Source: Neoarius graeffei
Lineage: Eukaryota; Chordata; Actinopteri; Siluriformes; Ariidae
Assembly: GCF_027579695.1 (NCBI RefSeq)
Contig: NC_083576.1
Span: 40,218,760 to 40,282,759 of the forward strand
DNA length: 64,000 nt
Direction of reading: 5' to 3'
In this document: one piece after another, positions 55,401-64,000 of the stretch
How positions within the stretch are numbered: position 1 is the stretch's first letter
How the letters are laid out: each line of letters opens with the position of its first letter
Program-made: the position numbers and the translations under genes
Notes under the pieces: model-generated
The model's input: only the letters and a program-made list of their open reading frames with translations
Database searches by the model: none
What the model was told of the DNA's origin: nothing

Positions 55401-58400
55401 CACTTTGAAAGTTCGAAAACTAAATTTTCTCACTGGACTCACCGCTTCAGAGACAGGTTCAGGAGTAGGGTTACGAACTGGGTGGACAGGACACTGTGGA
55501 AGTTGGTGTGTGGAACTCCCACAATAAAAACATAGTCCTTCACGTCGTCTTCTCTCTCTTTCATAACATCTCAGTCTTGTTTGAGAAACCTCCATAGGTG
55601 TGGAAGTATCAGTAGATTGAACGGGCTTGGTGTCTTCTTTGAGAGAGGATCGGCTGGAGATGAGATGATCGAGTTGGATCGCAAGGTCTATGAGGGAATC
55701 CAAGGTGAGATGTTCATCTCTACAGGCTAGTTCACTTACAATGTTGGGACAAAGACCTTGGCGAAACACTGCTTTCAGCGCGGGCTCATTTCATCCACTG
55801 GCGGTAGCCAGAGTTCAGAATTCTAGTGCATACTCGGCTACTCCTCTTACCTCTTGTGTGATGGCAAGTAAACTTTCGCTGACTTCAATCCCTTCAGGTT
55901 CATGATCGAACACTTGTTTGAACAGCTCAAGAAAATATTCATAAGATGAGGTGTGCTCCTCTCCACTCCTCCATACAGCACTAGCCCACTGTAGCACCTT
56001 CCCAGTGAGAAAAGAGAGGCATTTGGCCTTCTTGTGTTCATCCGAGAGGTTCAGCATGGCAGCAAAGTACATGGAACATTGGAGCAGAAAACCTCTGCAG
56101 GTAAGGGTGTCTCTGGCATATTTCTCTGGCATGGGGAGAAGTTGTGCAGAAGTAGTAGTTGCTTCAGAGCACATTAGGAGGGCCTGCGACATACAGCAGT
56201 GAGCTGTGCTATCCTGGTGTTAAGGTCGGCGAGCATCTGCTGATGTTCTCCTAAAAGGCGTCCCTGAGCATTTAAAGCTGTTTGCTTCGCCTCCTTCGCT
56301 ACATCCATATCGAGGCAAAGTATCCTGTCAGAATGCAGGCACTCACGGATGTATGTACTGTACAGGGGAGAGCAGGGATGCAAATAGGAAATGTAGCCAA
56401 ATCAGAAAGCGAACTTGTAGTCAGGAAACAGGCAGGGGTCGATTAATCAGCAGACAGTGTAGTAGAGAGCAGGCAGAAGAACAACACAGGGAAACATAAA
56501 GGTTCGATAACAAAAGGCATGCAGACAAGAAAAGCTTGGTATGCCTGGTAGAAACACAGAATGATACTTCGCACTGACTGTGTGTGAGGGACAGGCTTAA
56601 GTAGCGTAGTCAATTAACAGAGTTAACGAGAGTCAGCTGAATCTAACAGGAGGGAGATGGGGCATTGTGAACTTTGAGCGTTGTAGTCCTTGGAAGCCAT
56701 GTTTGTAGCTTGTTTAGCACTTTGGCTCACAACGCCATTACTGACACACTGAGCCATGCATTCCTCTTCCCATCATAGACAAACAATAAGTAATCAAGTC
56801 CGCAGTCAAGTTTGTAATTCATATTAATGCAATAAAACTTATTTTTTGAAAAACGTATGCTAATTTTAAATTTAGTCCCAGCAACACATTTCAAAATGGT
56901 TGGGACAACCAGGGGCAACAAATGACTGGAAGAGTTGTGTAATGTTTAAAAAAAAAAAAAATTAGGTTAATTGGCAAAAAGTCAGTAACATGATTGGGTA
57001 AAGAAGAGCATTCCAGAGAGGCTGAATCTCTCAGAAGTAAAGATGGGGCAGGGTTCACTACTCTGTGAAAGACTACTCTGGCAAATAGTGCAAGAATTTA
57101 AGAATAACATTCCTCAATGTAAAATGCAAAAAATTGGGGGATCGAAATTTGAAATTCTTTAAGGAAATCATGGACACTGCATCCACCGGGCTAAAGAGGA
57201 GTGAGACCATCCAGCTTGTTATCAGCGCACAGCTCAAAAGCCAGCTTTTGTGATGGTATGGAGGTACATTAGTGCACATGGCATGGGTAGCTTGGTCATC
57301 TGGGAAGGCACCATTAATGCTGAATGACACATAGAGGTTTTGGAGCAACACGCTGCCATCCTGACATCTTTTTCAGGGAAGCCCTTGCTTATTTCAGCAA
57401 GGCAATGCCAAACCACATTCTGCACATATTAGAACTGCACTCCATAAACTGGCCTGCCTGCAGTCCAGACCTGTCTCCTATTTAAAATATTTGGTGCGTT
57501 ATGAAACGCAATATATGACAAAGGAAACCCAAAACTGTTGAGCAAATGAAATTGTAGTATATTTAGATCCCTAGTGAGCAAGCCAAAAGCCTCAGTGTTA
57601 ATGAAAAACTCCCTGAGATGACATGAGGAAGAAACCTTGAGGGGAACCAGACCCAAAAGGGAACACTTCCTTTTCTGGGTGACACTGGATAGTGCAATGA
57701 TGATGCATTACTTTTGTACAACTGTATACTACAAAGTCAAACAGTAGTGAGTGTTTTTAAAGAATCCTCTTTATGAGGATCAGAGTCGTCCTCACAGATA
57801 ATACCACGCGTGGAGAGAAAGCGTGATTTCAATAGAGACCGCTTCATTTCAGAGTGTTCTATTATAGAGTTCTATTATAGCAGCTCCTAAAGTCAGCCTG
57901 GAACATCTGGCTTTTGTTTTACAGAATCATAGTGCATTATATCGTTTCTGATTCATATTACGCTTATTATCACCTAGCTCATCTCTGTGTATTTTCTAAT
58001 CAGCCTTCCCAAACCAGCTATAGCTTCTTTTCCTTTCCTCAATGTTTCAGAATTTACTTTGACAGCCATCTTACTTTAACCTCAAAAGCCTGTCTCTATA
58101 TCTCTCTCTCTAATACCCTAATATTAACTTTTATCTGTGTCATCCCTGATCTTGCCCTTACACAGCTGCAATGGAGTTTTCTGTCTTTCATTGTCCTGGT
58201 TTTCACTGCTTTTTTAAAATCTGGTACAAATGAACCCTTAAACTGTCCTTACTTTGTTCCAGCTGCCTGTCTTCTTACCTTTGGAAATTTTATACCTTCA
58301 ATCTTCACAATTATACCTTCAATGTTTACAATGCCGATTTCAACAAATATTCTTCTCTCTCAAACACTGTAAATCACATTCTTTTGCTTCTGTCTGGAGA

Positions 58401-58749
58401 TATTTTCTCACTCTCTCCCCCTCTCTCTCTCAAAGCCTTCACTTTAATGTAAGCAAAATCAGTAATCAGATTTTCATTCCTCTCAAATGTATGTTTCCCC
58501 ACCTGTAGCAGTAGCTCTCGGAGTCTATGGAGCTGTGACTCTAATTGCTTGTTGTGATCCTCTAGTATCTGCATGCGTGTCTCCAGGCGACTCTTGTGTT
58601 GCCTGAGTACTCGAGCCTCAGCCAGGAGCTCCTCATCCTGCTGTCCAATTGGCAAGCCCAAGCCTGAAATACCCTCCACAAGCTGCGGTGTTGCTGCTGC
58701 AGCCTCCTCATGCTTCCATTTCAGCCGCCGGTACTCACCCTGCAGCATC
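52342..58749 (-). CDS. drp2: DRP2-like (dystrophin family) gene, last three coding exons
   Basis: Exons on the - strand at 58749-58503, 52693-52586 and 52458-52342 join in frame. The first encodes the coiled-coil that in dystrophin, utrophin and DRP2 binds dystrobrevin, with the block '[20 protein letters not shown]' that is nearly invariant in the family. The next, rich in Ser with '[11 protein letters not shown]', resembles the DRP2 tail more than dystrophin. The last ends '[15 protein letters not shown]', parallel to the family C-terminus. The gene continues upstream beyond what I can recognise; WW, EF-hand and ZZ exons were not seen. A gypsy element of about 3.6 kb sits in the penultimate intron. 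DRP2 acts at the membrane-linked dystroglycan complex in glia. Confidence 0.8.
52586..52693 (-). CDS. drp2: DRP2-like Ser-rich exon
   Basis: 108 nt, acceptor CTAG, donor GAG|GTTACA, phase 0. Product '[18 protein letters not shown]...' follows the coiled-coil as in the DRP2 tail. It is short and low in complexity, so the call rests on position, splice sites and the preserved frame. Confidence 0.65.
53131..53545 (-). repeat. Sushi-like 3' LTR
   Basis: 415 bp, the downstream LTR relative to the - strand reading. Confidence 0.88.
53640..54751 (-). pseudogene. pol: Sushi-like RT and RNase H, catalytic residue changed
   Basis: '[20 protein letters not shown]' and '[15 protein letters not shown]' are RT motifs. 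The catalytic box reads 'YIND' (about 54440) instead of YVDD/YIDD, so one of the two aspartates is lost. RNase H: '[12 protein letters not shown]', '[14 protein letters not shown]', '[10 protein letters not shown]'; a stop follows 'RQA' at 53718 and the frame continues to 'KADALS'. Confidence 0.85.
54714..56311 (-). pseudogene. gag: Sushi-like gag and protease
   Basis: Begins near 56311 with '[20 protein letters not shown]', runs through '[18 protein letters not shown]', the retrotransposon gag core, changes frame near 55830, and has a knuckle '[15 protein letters not shown]' (about 55520) and protease '[12 protein letters not shown]' (about 55340). The start of RT follows at '[19 protein letters not shown]'. 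It ends by frame change at 54714. Confidence 0.82.
56336..56746 (-). repeat. Sushi-like 5' LTR
   Basis: 411 bp, upstream LTR; a few substitutions and small indels against 53131-53545. Confidence 0.88.
57555..57680 (-). mobile_element. L2 3' UTR fragment
   Basis: 'AAAAACTCCCTGAGATGACA' and 'GAGGAAGAAACCTTGAGGGG' match, inverted, the L2 tail at about 42010-42060. Confidence 0.75.
57690..58502. other. DRP2-like intron
   Basis: C/T-rich near 58020-58440, no exon or repeat recognised. The + strand ORF at 57914-58372 is a pyrimidine-rich reading frame without domain. Confidence 0.4.
58503..58749 (-). CDS. drp2: DRP2-like coiled-coil exon
   Basis: 247 nt, begins with the last base of a split codon after acceptor ACAG and ends CTACAG|GTGGGG. 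The product starts '[16 protein letters not shown]' and contains leucine-heptad stretches '[20 protein letters not shown]'. The size is close to the matching dystrophin exon. Confidence 0.9.
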
Positions 58750-59648
58750 CTGTACATACATATCCATCACTAATCAGACCAACTTTATTTTATCATTAGA
58801 AGTAGTAACAGTTGAAAGAGTGCTTATATGCAGATTGTGAATTAAATGGAAAATGAAAACTTCTTTTATTCCTTCTTGCAAATCTTTTTATTGCAATACT
58901 GTAATTCCTTCACTCAATATCAGGAATTTTATTGCACTTGAACTGTATCACAGCACTGGTGGACTGGTAGACACACAGTAAGGTGAAATATGAAAGGAAA
59001 GGCATGTGCTGAACTGACATGCTGCTTTTTTTTTTCAAATATACTATATAATTTTTCTCATGTTAAATTGAGCTTGGTTTGTTGCTTGTAAGAAAATTAG
59101 TGTGCTTATCAGCTTTTGGTGTAATTATATATACACACTCACTAAAATGTATCCTGTCAAACTACAAATTGGTGTGTTTAACCCACTAGTGCAGCTTAAC
59201 TCAACATTTGTGAGAACAAGACCAAAACAACAAGTCCTGAGGCACTTTCACGCCACCCTTGATTGGTGCAGACCCACCAAAACTGTTCTTTGGTTCAGTT
59301 TGATTGTGAATACAATGTGAATACTCTACCTGTATTGCATCAAACAACATTCACACCAAACATCATATTTTTTACTCTAATAATATTTGAACACTGTGGG
59401 TAGTGAACAATGCCTTCTGCCTAATTTGTGCCATTTGCAACAGCATGATCACAGAGAGAATGATGTGCATGAGATGTTTTGCAATGTCAGTAAAATTTAC
59501 CACGACTCAATGTTAATACCAAAAAATAAAAACCACATTACCCTGCAGCACTGTTTTCATTTCTAAACCACATGTAAATCCATGCATATGCTTTTTGTTT
59601 TCCTTTAAATTGTTTAAATACAATAAATAGTAATGGATGTAAAATAGG
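58750..59648. other. DRP2-like intron, upstream
   Basis: AT-rich; I looked for the preceding dystrophin-family exon and did not find it. Confidence 0.4.
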
Positions 59649-59876
59649 AGGCAGCACAGTGGTGTAGTGGTTAGCACTGTCGCCTCACAGCAAGAAGGTC
59701 CTGGGTTCGAGCCCAGTGGCCGACAAGGGCCTTTCTGTGTGGAGTTTGCATGTTCTCCCCGTGTCTGCATGGGTTTCCTCTGGGTGCTCCAGTTCCCCCC
59801 ACAGTCCAAAGACATGCAGATTAGGCTAACTGGTGGCTCTAAATTGACTGAGTGTGAATGGTTGTTTGTCTCTATG
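59649..59876 (+). mobile_element. SINE, 3'-truncated
   Basis: Head 'GGTGTAGTGGTTAGCACTG' and 'GTTTGCATGTTCTCCCCG' as in the full copy at 42354; ends abruptly near 59876. Confidence 0.85.
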
Positions 59877-59927
59877 TGCTAGCGGAGCCCCATAGGCATA
59901 GAGTGTAAATACATAAAGAAACCCATT

Positions 59928-60085
59928 GAGTTGTTTTCTGATGGTTTTGGTCCTGTGCGTGCATGCCTGCCACCACAGGAAACCCAACAGCTGAATAGTG
60001 AGTAACCCCATCAGGTTGTTTTCTGATGGTTTCGGTCCTGTGCATGCGTGCCTGCCACCACAGGAAACCCAACAACTAGTGAAGT
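59928..60085. repeat. 85-bp tandem duplication
   Basis: Two copies starting with TTGTTTTCTGATGGTTT at 59931 and 60016, each containing 'GCCTGCCACCACAGGAAACC'. Confidence 0.8.
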
Positions 60086-60318
60086 GAGTAGTGAAGTAGA
60101 GTAGTAATCGGGACAGTATAGTAGTGAGTAACTTGTCGCTGCTGTCACCCGACGTTTTGTACAGCATAAGGAAACGGTATAGTAACTATAACAGTAAAGA
60201 AATAAAACAAAAGAGGCTGGCTATGATATAAGAAAATTCTACAACCCAGAAACAGATGGGAGCTCCACTTTTAGGCAGTGCCTAAATCTATAATATTAGC
60301 CCTGCAATGATCTGGCGT

Positions 60319-60503
60319 CCATCATCTTTAGCCACTTATCCTGTACAGGGTCACAGGCAAGCTGGAGCCTATCCCCAATTGAATGTTGAATGCAACTTGT
60401 CCAGGGTGGGGTACACTCTGGACAAGTCGCATTCAACATTCAATTGGGGATAGGCTCCAGCTTGCCTGTGACCCTGTACAGGATAAGTGGCTAAAGATGA
60501 TGG
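60319..60503. repeat. Long near-perfect palindrome
   Basis: Arms 60319-60404 and 60418-60503, 86 bp each, with one mismatch, around a 13-bp spacer. The arms contain a SINE-tail-like segment 'CAAGCTGGAGCCTATCC'. Confidence 0.93.
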
Positions 60504-61180
60504 ATGGATGGATGTAAAATAGCTCTAAAAGAGTGCATGGAGAAACATCAGAAACTATTACTGCCAAATTTTGGCATATTATAAGTGGCTCTAAAGTAAC
60601 TCTACAAGTGTGCATAGATATCTGTATATTAATAAATAATCTGTATTAATAAATAACATCTGATATATTTATATTATGAAATGCTAACTTTATTGGTTTT
60701 AAATCAAGATATTGTGTTGGCTGAAAACACCCTTACATTTTACACTTTCATTTCCTGATGAACTCTGTGATTCTGTATAGCTGTGCTGTTTAATGAAGCA
60801 TCGCAAGTGGGTACAAATAAATTTTCTTTTGAATTAGCGAATGAGAAACTAGTGTTTCATGGTGAGTTTTTTTCTTCCTTTTTCATAGCATTGTACATGA
60901 CTGTTCTTGCTAAGCTGGATATCCTTGCGGCTTTAATTAAATTATCCTTTCTTTCAACATTCAATTTTCTTTTGCTGACAATTTTGTATTCATCATAGTT
61001 CCTGGCTCCAAGGTGTAAATGCTGAGGGGAATACATATGACTCTGTCTCCTCCAAGTGTACAGTTACCTGTGTAATTCATTGGTTCTTGGTCCCTTTGAG
61101 GGATTCATTCTCACCCTCGAATTTGGAGAAAAAGTTGCTCCCCCTTCACTGTTGCACATTTTATTATTTGCTCACCCCCC
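60504..61180. other. AT-rich intergenic or intronic DNA
   Basis: No gene or known repeat seen. Confidence 0.35.
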
Positions 61181-61184
61181 AACC

Positions 61185-61266
61185 CCAAAATCCATTTTAA
61201 TTCCAGCTTTTAATGTGGCAAAACAGGACATACACCAAGGGGATGGATACTTTTGCAAGACACTGT
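61185..61266 (+). mobile_element. Tc1 3' end fragment
   Basis: 'TTAATTCCAGCTTTTAATGT' and 'GATACTTTTGCAAGACACTG' followed by TA; same family as the element at 43311. Confidence 0.75.
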
Positions 61267-61634
61267 ATTACTATATTTGATTCAGTGTAAATTCTGTTAA
61301 TGCTACTTTGTACTGCTGTTTCATCTGCTTACTGTATACTTCTGTATATAGATGACTGCTTCGACACTGCACATTGCACACAACTACAGTTTATTTTACT
61401 ACATATTGCAGTTTTGTTCACATAATGTGACTGAACCTATTCCAGTGTCTACAGTTGGGATCTGCACTTTACCTACATTGCAACCCCACTATAATGAACT
61501 CCTTGGGGACGTCCAAATAATTCATTATACCGATGTAGGTGTAATTAATGATTAAGGATATGTAGATTGGTATCAAATGATCACTCTTTAATAATTACAT
61601 GAAATCAGTCTCATTAAATTTGAAGGTTAATAGT

Positions 61635-61865
61635 TAAAATGAATCAATCCTATTGAATCGTTTAATTTGACTCATTTGAATTGAATCATACCATAGAATC
61701 AGTCTCATTTGAATCGTTTGAAATGAATCATTCAATGAATCGAGTCAGTGAATCAAATCAGGGAATCAATTAGTGAATCGTTCAATGAATCTTTTAGTGA
61801 ATCATTTAGTGAATCAAGTGAATCATTTAGTGAATCAATTGAAGAATCAATTCAATAATCATTTA
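61635..61865. repeat. GAATCA-rich degenerate minisatellite
   Basis: More than fifteen GAATC(A/G) units at 8-15 bp spacing, for example 'AGTGAATCATTTAGTGAATC'. Confidence 0.8.
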
Positions 61866-62099
61866 AAATGTGATAATTCAAAGTTTATCACTTACCAAAC
61901 TGCATCTAATTAATTATTCATACACCTTAGGAATTCTTTGACGATGTGGGCGACTTCAAGTATTTAGAACAACAGACAATGACACAATTTCAATCATAAT
62001 GGAGTTTATTATTAAAAAGATAATAAAAATTCTAATAAAAAGAAAAGGAAAAATTTGAACAATCTAATAGCAGCAGAATTGAAATCTTCTGTAAACAGA

Positions 62100-62147
<48 letters not shown>

Positions 62148-63229
62148 AAAGAGAGAGAGAGAGACACCTTGGCTCTCTCTCGAAGTTGGAATGTGTTCGT
62201 ACCAGGACATGCTATCTGCAATCTTGGAGGAGGGGAATCCTCAAAGTTTAGTGAGCACGTGTGTGTATAAGCAGTTTTAGCTTGTGAGCTAACTGAACAA
62301 AAGAATTTCTAACTAGCCATGTGCTTCCAGGCCTAGTGTGTAAAAGCTGAAGGCTTTAATTAAAATTAAACATTCAAACAGTCATCTGTAGTTTATATGG
62401 CTTTAAATGTAAACAGGAGAATTGCTATCAAGGTTGAATTAAACTTAGGACTTATGATATTTAATTCAAAGATGAGATACAGGACCTCTTGGAACAAAAC
62501 TTAGTGTGTGGAGGCAGGGCCCACATCTGCTCCTTGGAGAACAAAGGAGCTGGCTCTGCTTTGCTATCTAAAAACACGTGTGAGGCCCAGTGGAAGGAAA
62601 ACTTTTCCAGCCAGCCAACTCTCTTAACTTCCTAGTATTACCCGAGTTACTGAAATCTTAATGAGATCAGGATATGAGTGAGTAATGAATTTAGGATGTT
62701 AAAAGGAGAGAGAGAGAGAGAGAGAGAGCATGCAACTTATGGATTAACCAATTTTTAAATCAACAAACAAATGATAGAGAACCAAGATTGTGTATACACT
62801 TCATTTAACGTCATACAACTTCACATTAAGTGAATAATTCCTAAGACTTAAACTTTCGCCCAGTGCCTTTTCTTACTGCAAAAAGTCTCGCCTTTGTAGG
62901 AAGCACCGTCTCACTGGAGTAGTAGATCTTGGAGAGGAAGTTTGCGCTTCGGTGAGGAAGAGAGAGATTGCTGTGAAGATCTTCGTGGATGATGACGAAA
63001 GTCTTTTCAGCAGTGCCGGATTTAAAAGAAAGAAAAGAGAAGAGCTCTTTAGAAAACTGCCTTTGCTCGCAGCCGCGTACGCATTAAAAGACAAGTAATA
63101 CTTGCAAAAACCGGTTAATAACTCGCTTGAGTTGATGATCGCGTGTTTCCGATATCTACTTTGATCAGGAGCAGATTAAAGAAGGAAACGCGCAGTTCAG
63201 ACGTCTGATGGCGAGTTCTCTTTTTAGGT
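61866..63229. other. Unassigned region
   Basis: Contains a (GT)n at 62104-62138 with GA tail, and (GA)n at 62705-62728. From 62860 the GC content rises. No convincing ORF. Confidence 0.4.
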
Positions 63230-63395
63230 CAGTCTCGGTTAGAGTCCGACGTGAAAGAGCCAAGATGGCTGTGTTCCAAGTCCTTTTGTTGAAACCTGAG
63301 GAATGTGTACGCGATCCCGCCCAGGCGTGACGTAGTCAACGCGGAAGTTGCCTGGGAGTTGTAGTTCTGACACAAGATGGCGGCATGATGCCTAC
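63230..63395. promoter_or_regulatory. Promoter-like patch with YY1- and ZNF143-type sites
   Basis: 'CAAGATGGC' occurs at 63261-63269 and 63375-63383, the YY1 core. On the - strand 'AACTACAACTCCCAGGCAA' at about 63350-63368 resembles the ZNF143/SBS motif. 'TGACGTAG' at 63328 is CRE-like. No TATA box. It could also be part of an unrecognised LTR. Confidence 0.4.
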
Positions 63396-63504
63396 ACCGA
63401 AAAGGTTGAAATGCTGAAATGGACGCACTTGTCACACCAGACACTCACTCTTAAGTAAAAGAAGTCTGATTGTGTTGAATTTATGTTTATGCTTAATTTA
63501 ATTA

Positions 63505-64000
63505 CAGTGGTGCTTAAAAGTTTGTGAACCCTTTAGAATTTTCTATATTTCTGCATAAATATGACCTAAAACAACATCAGATTTTCACACAAGTCCTAAA
63601 AGTAGATAAAGAGAACCCAGTTAAACAAATAAGACAAAAATATCATATGTGGTCATTTATTTATTGAGGAAAATGATCCAATATTACATATCTGTGAGTG
63701 GCAAAAGTATGTGAACCTCAGTATCTGGTGTGACCCCATTGTGCAGCAATAACTGCAACTAAACATTTCCCATAACTGTTGATCAGTCTTGCACACCAAC
63801 TTGGAGGAATTTTAGCCCATTCCTCCGTACAGAACAGCTTCAACTCTGGGATGTTGGTAGGTTTCCTCACATGAACTGCTCGCTTCAGGTCCTTCCACAA
63901 CATTTCGATTGGATTAAGGTCAGGATTTTGACTTGGCCATTCCAAAACATTAACTTTATTCTTCTTTAACCATTCTTTGGTAGAATGACGTGTGCTTAGG
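63505..64000 (-). mobile_element. Tc1 element, running off the window
   Basis: Left end CAGTGGTGCTTAAAAGTTTG preceded by TA at 63503-63504. Transposase on the - strand. Related to the fragment at 48395-48722. Confidence 0.88.
63718..64000 (-). CDS. Tc1 transposase, C-terminal part
   Basis: Open from the window edge to the stop at 63718: 'STKEWLKKNKVNVLEWPSQN', 'PDLNPIEMLW' with the catalytic Glu, and 'CTEEWAKIPPSWCARLINSY', the usual Tc1 C-terminus, ending 'WGHTRY'. No stop or frame change in the visible 90 or so residues; the two Asp residues lie outside the window. Confidence 0.85.
   Translation of the reverse strand, partial: LSTRHSTKEWLKKNKVNVLEWPSQNPDLNPIEMLWKDLKRAVHVRKPTNIPELKLFCTEEWAKIPPSWCARLINSYGKCLVAVIAAQWGHTRY

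Larger units (their letters stand above)
53131..56746 (-). mobile_element. Sushi-like Ty3/gypsy element without integrase
   Basis: LTRs 53131-53545 and 56336-56746 (TGTCAGAATG...TTACTGACA on the + strand), very similar to each other. CACTT and CACTG flank it, a near duplication. Coding - strand: gag, protease, RT, RNase H. RNase H runs to '[10 protein letters not shown]' and then almost directly into the LTR, so integrase is deleted. Related to the family that gave rise to mammalian PEG10 and RTL1. Confidence 0.88.
52898..57485 (+). mobile_element. Old Tc1 relic interrupted by a gypsy element
   Basis: 52898-53030 begins ACAACCCCGTTTCC, a Tc1-type end related to 24539. 56875-57485 continues with its transposase region: '[20 protein letters not shown]' (about 57265) and 'PACSPDLSP' (about 57455) in several frames. 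The sushi-like element 53131-56746 separates the two parts. Confidence 0.6.

Noticed and set aside
54714..56192. Possible domesticated PEG10/RTL1-like host gene
   Set aside because: Frame changes, a stop, a changed RT catalytic box and flanking LTRs show a dead retrotransposon.
57914..58508. 152- and 84-codon ORFs on the + strand opposite the DRP2-like gene
   Set aside because: Pyrimidine-rich intron and exon antisense sequence without domain or splice logic.

Overview
The window is nuclear DNA of a ray-finned fish. It has widely spaced vertebrate-type exons, many Tc1/mariner relics, a fish-type tRNA-derived SINE with the head 'GGCGGCACGGTGGTGTAGTGG', an L2-type LINE, a sushi-like Ty3/gypsy element and long CA/AT microsatellites. 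A siluriform (catfish) is possible from the SINE type, but I cannot prove the order.

Two host genes are visible. The first is an AIPL1-like (AIP family) co-chaperone gene on the + strand, eight coding exons between 20213 and 33310. Exact splice boundaries give an uninterrupted 714-codon reading frame. Exons 1-3 encode the FKBP-like domain and exons 4-6 the TPR module. A second complete TPR module follows (end of exon 6, then exons 7 and 8) with the same intron phases, so the TPR half has been duplicated inside the gene. A cluster of CRX/OTX-type sites lies just upstream of the ATG. The second host gene is the 3' end of a dystrophin-family gene, best matching DRP2, on the - strand. Its last three coding exons are at 58749-58503, 52693-52586 and 52458-52342.

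The rest is mostly mobile DNA. From 691 to 19624 there is a class I (gamma/epsilon-like) endogenous retrovirus with paired LTRs of about 1 kb, a tRNA-Pro-like primer site, a leader with four tandem covarying hairpins, decayed pol and a truncated env. Its pol is split by a Gmr1-type Ty3/gypsy element (7660-16478, TSD CATT) with integrase before reverse transcriptase and a SCAN-like gag. That element carries a hAT element in its 5' LTR and a TIR element in its leader, and the TIR element contains a solo LTR. Insertion is therefore four levels deep.

The introns of the AIPL1-like gene hold a TIR element (22775-23788), a nearly intact Tc1 copy split by a SINE (24539-26532), and an antisense APE-type LINE with a single in-frame stop (27041-30242). 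Between the two host genes lie a THAP-coding fragment (35491), an L2 LINE (37303-42187) interrupted by a solo LTR and by a Tc1 that itself contains a SINE, several more Tc1 relics (43311-50203), and a ZBED5-like hAT relic (50273-51285). An intron of the DRP2-like gene holds a sushi-like gypsy element lacking integrase (53131-56746) inside an older Tc1 relic. The right end has an 86-bp-arm palindrome, a GAATCA-rich minisatellite, a promoter-like GC-rich patch near 63250-63390 and a Tc1 copy running off the end.

No rRNA genes, bona fide tRNA genes or CRISPR arrays were seen.
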